Shown here in pieces: positions 45,276-57,200 of a stretch of DNA of 64,000 bases. The notes under the pieces were generated by a model. The model worked only from the letters and a program-made list of their open reading frames with translations, did no database searches and was not told the origin of the DNA. The position numbers and the translations under genes are program-made. The stretch is taken from NCBI GenBank assembly GCA_027576995.1, contig JANBQC010000005.1, positions 92,908 through 156,907 on the forward strand, in the 5' to 3' direction. Every line of letters begins with the position of its first letter. The stretch's first letter is position 1. The stretch comes from Dimargaris cristalligena. Lineage: Eukaryota; Kickxellomycota; Dimargaritomycetes; Dimargaritales; Dimargaritaceae.

Positions 45276-48200
45276 ATGCCGTTCGCCCTGCAGCTCACTT
45301 TCCGCAGCGTTGTCCGCAAATTCGTCTTCAACGATGACACCGAGCTCACCTGGGACGCCATGGACCACAACGTGCGTTCCCTCTTCCATATCGACTTTCC
45401 CTTTTACCTCCAGTACGAGGACGAGGAAGGCGAGCTAATCACCTGCAGCTCTACTTTTGAGCTCCGCGAAATCATTCCCCTGCTCGATCCCACCGGTGCC
45501 CGCTGCCTCCGGTTGACCGTGATTCCCCTAAACGTTCGGTCACGGGCCACCTTTAACCGGGTCCACCATTACACCAACGAGTATTCCGACGGTCCCTCGA
45601 GTTTCAGCAGTCTCGACAGCAGCCTGGAGTCGCTTCTCCAGCACCATAACCAGCCGCCCGTCGCTTCCACCCTCCTGGCCCGCGCCGCCGCCACTCAGGC
45701 CAACCGGCTGCGGGGTCGTTCCCAGGGCCAGCCCCGCCCCCCGGCTGGCACCCAGCCTATTGCGTCCAATGATCCCGCCCGCTGGCCTATGGTGGGCGCC
45801 CGCATCATTCCGTCGGGAGTTGAGCGCTCCGCCCGCCGCAAGACCGTCCCCACCATATCTATTTCCACCCCGAATTTGCCCACCCACTGGAACCGCTCGG
45901 ACTCAACCGAAAGCTCCTTTTTCGACTCCATCGTGGCCGAGGAGGGCAATATCCCCGCCCCCATGTCGCCCCCGATGGAATCCGCCGGCCTAGTCGCGAG
46001 TTCCTTCCACGGCAGCAGTCGCCGGCTGAATCTGGCCACCACCGATCCCGATTTACAGGATATCGAGAATTCCATTGATCTTCTGACCCAGAAGGCGAGC
46101 ATGGTTTTAGATATGGCCGGCCCCGAGCCGCTGGTAACCTCCATGCTGAACGATGCTGACCCGGCGGAGCCATTGGACTCGGTAATACCCGCCGAGCTGC
46201 CCCCCACCGTAGTCGATACACCGGCTGCAGCAGCCCGGTCCCGGTCGCACTCCCAACAGCCCAGCCGCACCGCCAGTCTGGCCCAGCTGGATACCGTTGT
46301 CCAGCCCGAGCCCCTGGCTTCCATCGAACCAAAAGCGAGTAGCGTTCACGCATCCCGGTCTCTGCTGGCCGATCCGGTGTCGGCCGTCCCTTCCCCCCAC
46401 ATTTCACCCCAAAACTCCGGCGGTCGGCTAGCCAGTGCCGTGCCCAGTGTCCATGCATCTCGGTCCCAGCTAGCTCAGGTGGAGGTGGACGAAGGGGCGG
46501 CCCCCATCCCGGAGCCATCGACCTCCCGGGTATCCGTAAAGTCGACGCATTCCTCTGCCCCCGTCCCACCGGAGGATGCCCCTCCCCCCTCTGCCCCGCG
46601 CTCCCGGACTTCCGTGGTAGCCGAGCCCCTGGCCGAGCCGACCGCCCCAGTATCCCCTCCTCATGGTTCGACCCATCAATCCCCCCAGCCCAGTTCGCTG
46701 CCAAAGGCGGGGGCTGAGCAGAGTGCCCGTATGTCACGGTCGCAGCTGGAACAGCCCGGCGACGCGGTTCATAAACATAGTAATGCCAGCCTGGTTAAGG
46801 ACACCAGTATAGCGGAGGAACCGGCAGCCGAGCCCACGGGGAACATTTCACTGACCCAATCCCAGATTAGCGACCTCGTCCTCTCCCCACGAACCCCGAT
46901 TCGTATGGACTCCCAACCCCCCAGCCTTCGACAGTCCCGCGCGTCCCTGGTGGATCCCGCCGCCTCGCCTAAAATCCGCTCCCGGCGTTCGTCAGGCCGG
47001 CCGTCCCCCAGTCTAAAGGCCAGCCGCCATTCCCTTTCCAAACGGAATTCACCCACCCGAAGCCAGTCCCGCGTCAATTTGCCCGCGTCTCCGGCCCCTG
47101 GCCGTTCGGGTACCCATGCTGCGGAAGAGGCCCAGCCCGCCTCGGAGTCGGTGAACCCTGCGCCGGTGCAAGGTACCGGTAGTGGTCACTTCCGCGCGTC
47201 GCAGTCCAATGTTTCCCGGGTATCGCTGGCTGGCCTGGAAGCTGTTTCCACCCCCCGCTTGTCCCGCCACGACTCCGCTACGGAACTGGCCTTGGCGGAG
47301 TCTCCCCCGCCCGTTAAGGTCGACGACGAGGCGCTCCTGCCGGACCAGCCTGCGCCGCCGGAGGTCCAGGCAAGTGGGGCGTCCCAACCCGTTAGCCGTG
47401 CATCCTTGGCTAACCGGTCGGTGGTTCAACCAGGAACCCCTCCGATTACGGTGGCCGATCCGGTATCCCGGGCCGCCAGTCGGGTGTCACTCGCCGAGAT
47501 GATTGCTTCCCAAGCCCCCACCCCGGCCAATCGATCCGTGGTGGCTGCCGGCGACTCGGGCCCAGTGCCTTCCGCGGCCAGTCGCCATCCCTCGATGGAC
47601 AAGCAAGTGGATTCCCGGCCAGTGACTCCCCCAATGACGGAGGCGGTCCGTCGCAGCTACTCGCACCTTTCCGAGTCCCCGCCACCAGTTCCCGACGAAC
47701 TGGCCCTCGAGTCCGAATCCCCGCATTTGGCTGCGTCCCTCATGAGTATCGAGGATGGGGTTGACCAGGTAACCTCGGGCCTCCAGCCTGTAGCGGCGGC
47801 AGCCAATTCCACGCCTGAGGATATCCTCGAACCTTTACCGGTTGAAGCCGACTCAGGTGTTCAACCAGAGGTTTTATCACCCTCCCGGCCCACCAGCGGG
47901 CGACGGTCGCAGGCGTCCCGCGTCTCGCTCGTACCTTCGAAACAGCCCAGCCGTGTACCTACCGCCGCTGCCTCCCCGGCGCTCCCACCCGCAGCTATTA
48001 TGGTGACCCCCATTAGTCCCGTGTGTCAGGGCGGTGAGGTGGAATCCGCATTGCCGCCGGTCATACAGGCGTCTCGCGGATCAATGGCTACATCCAAGCC
48101 GGCGACGCGTCCGCCGACTGCCGTCCCGTCTCCGGCTCTGGTGCCTGTCACGGAAGCCACTGGTGTTGCTGAGCCCGGTGAGGTGGTGGAACCGGTCCCC

Positions 48201-51200
48201 ACTGCGTCACACACCGCCTCCCGCCCGTCTGTGGCCCCGTCCAAACAGGCTAGCCAAGTGCCGTCCGCCGTTCTGTCACCCACTTTGCCACCTACGGTCG
48301 GCGTCCCTGTGCCCGAGGGTGGGTCACTAGCCCCGGAGCCGGGTTTCGCATCAAATCATGCGGTGACCCACGTATCTTTGGTTCGGTCTAGATCTGCCAG
48401 CCGACAGCCGACGGCCGCCCCTTCGCCAGCGCTGGCTCCTGCTGAGCCGACCGAGGTCCTTGGGGTATCACGTCATTCATTAGCGCCATCCAAGCAGGCT
48501 AGCCGGCAGCCGACGGCCGCCCCATCGCCGGCTCTTGTGCCGGCCGAACCGGCCGAAGTCCTCCAAGCGTCGCGACAATCCCTCGCTCTATCCAAGCAGG
48601 CCAGTCGTCAGCCGACTTCCGCACCCTCCCCGGCGCTGACTCCTACTGACCCGGCCGAGGAACCTGAGGTATCACACCATTCCCCTGTGCCTTCCAAGCA
48701 GGCTAGCCGGCAGCCGACGGCCGCCCCGTCGCCGGCCCTTGTGCCCGCCGAACCCGTCGAAGTTCTTCACGCGTCTCACCATTCCCTTGCCCAATCGAAG
48801 CCAGTTAGTCGCCAGCCCACTGCTGCCCCGTCGCCCGCTCTGGCTCCTACCGGTGTGGTCGAGGTCCACCCGGCCTCTCACCACTCACCGGCGGCGTCGA
48901 AACAGGCTAGTCGACAACCGACGGCCGCCCCATCACCGATTCTTGCAGCAGCTACGGAGACATCGGTCCTTGAGACGTCGTATCATTCCCTGGCGTTGTC
49001 CAAGCCGGTCAGCCGGCAGCCAACTGGCGCCCCGTCGCCGGCTCTAGTGCCGACCGAACCGGCCGAGGTTCTCCAGGCGTCGCGACAATCCCTTGCTCTG
49101 TCCAAGCAGGCCAGTCGCCAGCCGACGGCCGCCCCATCGCCAGTATTGGCACCTACCGAACAAGCCGAGGCTCTTGGATCATCCCGCCATTCTCTAGTAC
49201 CGCCGAAACAGGCTAGCCGACAACCGACGGCTACCCCGTCGCCAGCTTTAGCCCCTACTGGCCCTATAGAGACCATTGAAGCATCCCACCACTCCATTGC
49301 GCTTTCTAGGCACACTAGTCGGCAGCCGACGGCAGCCCCATCGACAGCTTTTGTGCCGACCGAACCGGCCGAAGTTCTCCAAGCGTCGCGCCAGTCCCTT
49401 GCCCAGTCGAAGCAGGCCAGCCGACAGCCGACGGCCGCCCCATCTCCGGTCTTAGCCCCTGCCGAAGCCATCGAGGTCCTCCAAGCGTCTCAACATTCGA
49501 TTGTCCGGTCTAGGTCTGCCAGCCGGCAGCCCACTGCTGTACCTTCCCCGGCGCTGGCACCAACTGATGTAGTCGGGACCCTTGAGGAATCGCATCATTC
49601 CCTGGCGCCATCCAAGCAGGCTAGCCAGCAGCGGACGGCCGCCCCATCGCCGGCTCTTGTGCCGACCGAACCGGCCGAAGTCCTCCAGGCGTCCCACCAT
49701 TCCCTGACGCCGTCTAAGCAGACCAGCCGGCAGCCCACCGCTGCCCCGTCGCCTGTCATCGTCCCTGCCGATGTGGCCGAAGTCCGCCCGGCCTCTCATC
49801 ACTCACCGGCGACGTCGAAACAGGCTAGTCGCCAACCCACGGCCGCCCCGTCGCCGCTCCTGGCCCCTGCCGAATCGGCCGAAGTCCTCCAGGCGTCCCA
49901 CCATTCCCTGATACCGTCCAAGCCGACCAGCCGACAGCCCACCACTGCCCCGTCGTCGGCTATGGCTCCTGCCGATGTGGTCGAGGTCCACCCGGCTTCT
50001 CACCACTCACTGGCGGCGTCGAAACAGGCAAGTCGACAGCCGACGGCTGCCCCATCACCGCTTCTTGCAGCGACTACGGAGGCGCCGGTCCTTGAGTCGT
50101 CGAGTCATTCCCTGGCGTTGTCCAAACAGGCCAGCCGGCAGCCCACCGCTGCGCTATCCCCTGCTTTGGCTCCGACCGCCGCGACCGAGGCCCTTGAGGC
50201 ATCGCATCATTCTCTGGCAGCGGCTAAACAGGCTAGCCGCCAACCGACTGCTGCTCCATTACCGGTCCTCCCTCCCACCGAACCCGCCGAATTTCTCCGG
50301 GCATCTCAACATTCGATTGCCCAGTCGAATCATGCCAGCCGGCAACCTACAGCTGCACCCTCGCCAGCGTTGGTACCAACTGAATCGGTCGAGGTTCTCC
50401 AAGTATCCCATCATTCACTTGCCCAGTCCAAGCAAGTCAGTCGACAGGTCACTGCCGCACCATCTCCGGCGTTGGCTCCTGCCGAAGTTGCTGAGCCTCT
50501 TGAGGCAGGTCATCATTCACCGGCGCTGTCTAGACATGCTAGTCGACAGCCCACTGCCGCACCGTCACCTGCGTTGGCTCCTAATGATGCACCTGAAGCT
50601 ATTGCATCGCACCACCCACTGGCGCCATCTAAGCAGACTAGCCGACTACCCACGGCCACTCCATCGCCAGCATTAGTCCCTACCGAACCAGTGGAGACCC
50701 TTCAGGCGTCTCGTCATTCGCTTGCACTCTCCAGACAGGTAAGTCGCCAGCCCACGGCCACCCCATCGCCGGCCCTAGCCCCTGTCGAACCTAACGAGGT
50801 CCTCGAAGCATCTCAACACTCGCTTGCTGCGTCTAAACAGGCCAGCCGACTGCCGACGGCTGTTCCTTCGCCCGCGCTGGCACCTACTGAACCGGTTGAG
50901 ATCCTTGAGGCATCACACCACTCCTTGGCCCAATCAAAACCGGTCAGCCGACAGCCCACCGCTGTCCCGTCGCCTACTATTGCTCCTGCCGATGTGGCCG
51001 AAATCCGCCCGGCCTCTCACCACTCTGTAGCAGCGTCCAAGCAGCCCAGCCGACAACCAACGGCTGCCCCGTCGCCGGCTCTCGTGCCGACCGAACCCGT
51101 CCAAGTCCTCCAGGCATCTCAACATTCGATTGCCCCGTCACCGATTCTGGCAGCAGCTACGGATGCACCGGTTCTTGAGGCATCGCATCATTCCCTGGCT

Positions 51201-54200
51201 CCGTTTAAGCATGCTAGTCGACAGCCAACGGCTGCCCTATCGCCGGCCCTAGTACCTACTGAACCCGCCGAAGTCCTCCCAGCATCACATCCCTCTATTG
51301 CACAGTCTAAGCAAGCCAGTCGGCTGCCGACTGCCGCACCCTCCCCGGCGCTGGTTCCTACTGAAGCAGTCGAGACCCTTGAGGCATCTCATCATTCCCT
51401 GTCGCTGTCTAAGCAGGCTAGTCGACAGCCCACCGCTGCCCCATCGCCAGTATTAGGGCCTGCCGCGGAGGCTCAGGTTCTCGAGGCTTCCCACCATTCA
51501 CCGGCGTTATCTAGACAGGCTAGTCGACAGCCCACGGCCGCGCCGTCACCCGCTTTGGCTCGTACCGAACCGGCCGAGGTCCTCGAGGGATCACACCATT
51601 CTCATGTGCTGTCTAAGCAGGCTAGTCGACAACCCACCGCCGCCTCGTCACCAGTCCTAGCCCCTGCCGAACCTGTCGAGGTTCTCCAAGCGTCGCACCA
51701 TTCAATTGCCCGGTCGAGGCAGGTAAGCCGACAGCCCACCGCTGCCCCATCGCCTGCCATGGTCCCTGCCGATGTGGCCGAAGTCCGCCCGGCCTCTCAT
51801 CACTCACCGGCGGCGTCGAAACAGGCTAGTCGCCAACCCACGGCCGCCCCGTCGCCGGCCCTAGTACCGACCGAGCCCGCTGAAGTCCTCCAAGCGTCGC
51901 GAGAATCCCTAACGCCGTCCAAGCAGGCCAGTCGCCAACCCACGGCCGCCCCGTCGCCGCTCCTAGCCCCTGCCGAACCGACCGAGTCCGTCGAGATTCT
52001 CCAAGCGTCGCGACAATCCCTTGCCCAATCGAAGCCAGTTAGTCGCCAGCCCACCGCTACCCCGTCGCCCGCTCTGGCTCCTGCCGATGTGGCCAAAGTC
52101 CGCTCGGCCTCTCATCACTCACCGGCGGCGTCGAAACAGGCTAGTCGACAACCGACGGCCGCTGAGATTCTCCTAGCGTCGCGTCAGTCCCTCGCCCAGT
52201 CGAAGCAGGCCAGCCGGCAGCCTACCGCTGCACCCTCCCCGGCACTGGCTCCTATCGAACCGACCGAGCCCTTCGGGGTTTCACATCATTCACTAGCGCC
52301 GTCCAAGCAGGCCAGCCGACAGCCCACCACTGCCCCATCACCAGCCTTGGCACCTGCCGCTACCGTACCCGCCCCCGTGACTTCGCATCACTCGCTTGCA
52401 CCATCGAAACCAGTCTCACGGGTACCAACGGCCCAGCCCTCACCCGCGCGCTCACATGATGGTGGGGCCCCACCATTAGATGCCGTTCCGGCGAGTAGTT
52501 CACCGGGTGTCCGTGGTTCGGCGGTGGGGTCGCCAACCGCTCAGTCGATAGCCGCCGGACTACCCCCTCTTTCCAGGGCTGCCTCCCACAAGGTCTCGTC
52601 TGGGGTGATGCCAGTCGTTGAGCCCATAGCCCGCTCCCGTTCACAGTCCAAATCAGCGAGTCCGGTGGTGGCTGCCCAGGAGCGGGTATCCGCAGAAGTT
52701 AGTGCGGCGCATTTGTCCCGTGCTTCTCTGGTAGACCCTAATCGATCTGCTGAGCGGTCGACAGCGGGGTCCAAACGAACGTCGGTCGCCCGCACCCCTC
52801 CGACCCTGGTCCAGGCTGCCCGATTCTCCGTCTCTAGTTTACAGTTGGATCACGAGGAAATACCTGTTCCGGTTGTCCAGGAGGCCGTCTCGCCACCCAG
52901 AAGTGCAATAGCAGCCCCGCAACTCGCCCGTCGCGTATCGCGCACACCCAGTACCGGCAGCCGAGTTGATGATCAACTGACCCCCGCCCAACCTCCGAGC
53001 GCCAAGCCATCTGGGCCGAGTTCCCCCGCTGCCGCGGCAGTGGTGGAAACATCAGCCGCTGAGCCTCCCCCTCCGGCCGAACCGGGTTCTGCTCCTGTGG
53101 CAGGTGCTGCCCCGGCTGCCCCCAGTTCCCATCTCGCCAGCCGGTCCCGACTGTCGAGTCGCCACGCTTCGGTCGTCCGCCTCCCGTCAATTGCGGAGGA
53201 GATCTTTGCCGCTGCTCACCAGGTGGTTGAGGGGGAGACGGAGCTTTCCCCCGTATCAGTCCAGTCCGCCGTCCTAGTCGCGGCTGATTTCGCTCGGGTT
53301 CCCTTGTCTGCTCCCCGGACCCCTGCCGAACCAGAACTCCAGCCGGTCGCCATACCAGCCGTCCCCATGAGTAAATCAACCAGCGAGGTTGGTACTCCCA
53401 TCGTATCCACCCTCTCCCTTCAGCAACGGCTGGACGCGATTCGTAATATATCCGGTCCGGCCTCGGGTGGGATGCCGGCCACTGCATCGGCCGAGCCGTC
53501 TGCGAGCGTGGCACAGTCCCGCCGGCCCACTGCACCCGTGTCGTCAGCCAGCCCCATTGCCCCCTTACCGACCCAGCCACCCGTCCTTTCCCAATCGGCC
53601 TCGAGGACCTCCGCCAAAGAGGTCAGCAGAGTTGCCGATGAAGCCCCAGCATTGGTCACGGAAAGCCCAGTGGAAGTGGATGCCACGGCCAGCCGGGTCA
53701 GTCGAGTGGCGTCCGCGACCATGAGTAAGGTCCCGAGTAAAGCTCCTTCCGTTGCCCCTACTCAGCCGACCTTTCCTACCTCTAACCCCGTCGCTGAAGT
53801 AACTTCACTTCACGCAACACCGGCGGTATCGGCTAACCGCTCTCAGGCTAACTTCGCGACCACCGACACACCCGCTCCCGTATCCCAGTCCGCTTCGGCA
53901 CCGGCGGTGGCCACCGACATGGCACTGGTTTCCCAAACGACCTCGCACACCGGGGTTGCCCCCGTGGCGGCAGTGGCCGGTTCGGCTTCCTCCCGCAGCA
54001 GCCATATACGGGCGGCCATGTCCCCCCTCTCCCGTTCCATCGAAAAGATTCGGTCCATTGCCCACTCGGTGAAGGGTTCATCCCCTTCGACCTCCCTCCT
54101 CCGCCGTCAACAGCCATTATCGGGTGCGGCACCAGCTTCCGCTGCTATTGACGGCGACGGTGTCCCCCCCCCCGCCACCGAACCGACTTCACCAGCGGCC

Positions 54201-57200
54201 GCCGGGCCCGTCCAGGCCCACTTGAGCCACTCGTCCATGAAGCGCACCACGACCGCCGAACGCATCGAATCGATAACCCGCCCATCGGTGGCTGAACTCA
54301 GTGCGAAGTTTTCGCAGTCCCAAGTCAATACTGGGGCAACCGGTGGTCTGGCCACTAACGTGTCGACCAAAGGATCGAAGCCGGTCTCCGTGGCTCAACC
54401 GATATCTACGCAGGCCACCCCCGCCAAGCCATCTTCGGTCGGTAGCCAAGCCTCCGCTGTCCGTCTGGCGGATTCGGCCGAGGCTTCCCCCCCCGCCGTC
54501 CTTGAGGAGCCCCCGGTGATCTCCAAACCCCACTCCGAAGAACGAACCCCCTCCATGATTCAGTCCCCCGTCTGGAAACCAAAGGACGTCACCCAGAAAA
54601 TACCCCCAGTGGCGGCCCAGGACGCGGCCACGCTCTACGGGTCAATGGAATCGCTGGCTGCCGTCAGCAACGCTTCCTTCACGGCCTCCCAAATTATCGA
54701 AAAGGAGGAACAGCTGCAGGCTTTGCGGGCTATTCTCGTGGACTTGTCCAAGTCCTTGGCTCATTTGCACCCCGAATTGCCCCCCTCCAAGACCGCCAGC
54801 GCTTCGGCTGCGGTGGTCGAGCCGGTGGGTGACGAGGCTGCGGTTCTAGCCGAGGGTGATGCTCCGAGTCGGGGGTCGCGCCAGCACTCGCAATCCGCGG
54901 TTCCCGCCGACGCACCCGCCGTCATGTCAACTACCGGCAAGGTTTCTGAGCGGGCCTCCGCTACCGGGTCGCTGACTGCCCCTCCCGCCGAAGAACTCTC
55001 CCCGCCCAGACTAGGCCCCACATCCGACGGAGTTTCCTCGGTTCATACCGTTACCCCCGCTCGGTCCCCCCCGCCCGTCCCTGCTTCGGCCTCCCGCCGT
55101 CTATCGGGCAAGGCCTCCCCCGCCGATCCCACCCTAACGGTCGATGCGGCCGGGGTTCAAATGGCTGAATTAGTCCAGTCCCCCGCGGCCAAACCCGCCA
55201 GTCGGGTTCCCTCCACTGGACCCTCTGCGCCACGCACCGCCGAACTGGTTAAGAGCCCTTCGGCCACTGCACCTACGGAGCCCAGCCCGGCGAGTGCCCT
55301 GACGGCAGCGTCCCATGCCCAAAGCAAACAGCCCATCGCCACGCCCAACCCTCTGCCGGTTTCGTGTCCCCCTATGGAAAGGAAGACTTCGTCCCATACG
55401 GCCGCCAAGGTCACTCCCCCGAACTTCAGTAAGTCGAGGCTGTCCATCCCTTCGGTGCAAATCACCAGTCCTGGCGGGTCGCAGCTTCCCAGCGGTTCGA
55501 ACAGTACCCGCAGCACTGCCTCCCAAGTCCAGTCCCCCCAGGTAGCGCCAGTTAACCAACCGGACGTGCTTTCCCAGTCCTTTAATGTTCTGGACGGCAG
55601 TCTCGCTGACCAACAGCTGGCCGACGAAGAACAGGAGGCCATCTCCCAAGCGGTGGCCACGGCGGAAGCCGCCCTAGCCTCGGTGTCCGCGTTGGCATCG
55701 GCGATTCAGAGCGCGGCCTCTCGACCCGGCCCCTCGCCCATGGCCGACCGAGCTCCCAGTGCCGCTTCCATGGCGTCCCAGGTTCCGTCGTCCACCAACA
55801 CCTTGCGCCGGGCGGCCAACATGCCCCTACCCCTGTCCAAGTCGGTATCCGCCATCTCCTCCCGCATAGCCTCCCCCCGCCTGTCGGCCCGAAAATCCGC
55901 CTCACAACCCGGAAGCGCTGCCGAGCCCGAGGTCACCCATCCCACCGAGACGCTCCACGCTACCTCGATTATTAGGGGCGACAACATTGTCGAGTTTAAC
56001 GGGGACTGTTCCATGACGGACCATAACACCGTGCTCAGCCAGTTGGACCCCCACTTGGTCGCCACGACCCACGCCGCGGGGTTTCCCCTGCCCCCGTCTC
56101 ACACCGGTTCGTTCATCTCCGTCCAGGGCAACTATACCACCCGCCGCTCAGCCATGCCTTCCCCCGCCTTACCGCCCCAGGGCCTCTCCAGCTCACGTAT
56201 ACCTACCATGCACCACCCCGGTGGTCTGACCCAATCCTTCGTCGCCAACATTGCCCTCCCATCGTCAGCGACGTCCATCCGAAGCGGGCCTGTTTCGAGG
56301 ACCAACTCAGTGGTGCCACCTCTCGTGGTCAACGATGAGGAGGAGGCCCCTACGATAGTCGTCCAAGGCTCGCCGCCCCACTCCATCGCGCCTCAACCTG
56401 AACCGGTCCAGGCCGTTGCGCTCAGTCGCAGTGGGTCCCGCGCCCAGTCCATGGCAAAGACCCCGTCAGTAATGGGCACACCCCAACTGGCGGCCAATAT
56501 CCCGTTACCATCCTCCCGGGCCACCACTGTGGCGGAAAAGGCCGTCCTGGTGGAACCCACCCGAGCGCCAAGCCAGCCGGGGTCCCGTATCCCCAGTGTC
56601 AAGTCGGTTGCCGAGCCCCCGGTAGTAGTGGAGGCACCGGCGTCGTCAAATGAACCACCGGCCCCCGGCCCACCCGCCGATGATACGGCCCCCCGAGAGC
56701 CCGACCCAGCGGTAGTCTTTGATCGGCCGCCTCTGGACGAATTCCTAGACATGGACGCCCTGGCTATTCCGTTGGTGGTGGACGAACTGGTGGAGCAGCT
56801 CCACGACGTGACGACTAAGCTCAATTCCCTTATCGAAGACCACCCGGCCCTGGTCGAGCCCATCACGGACGTGATCCGACGGGTTCAGAATACGGTGCTA
56901 AACAGCCTCGACCACGTCACCCGGTCCACGCTAGCCAGTGCCGCCCATACCGCGGCCGTCAGCCGGTCCACTTCCGCCTCGCTTCGCCGTGCCGAACCCA
57001 ACCGCCACACGGAGGCTCACCCCCCCGCCACAGTGTCCTCACTCGCCCTGGAGCCCCCCGCCTTGAAGTCACCGTCCCGCACCCGCAGCAAACTGCACCA
57101 GGTCCAGACGGGTACCCTGGCCACCCCCGCTATTCCCGAAGAGGGCTCGGCCACCAAATTTGAACCCAATGCTGCCGAACCCCCGCTGGTCGCCCTTGGC

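Noticed and set aside
48399..52450. Regular repeats that could suggest a CRISPR array, and long open frames in other frames and on the other strand (for example 48983-49471 minus and 49975-50676 plus)
   Set aside because: The repeats are contiguous with no spacers and code in one frame of a long gene. The other frames stay open only because the unit's composition lacks stops.
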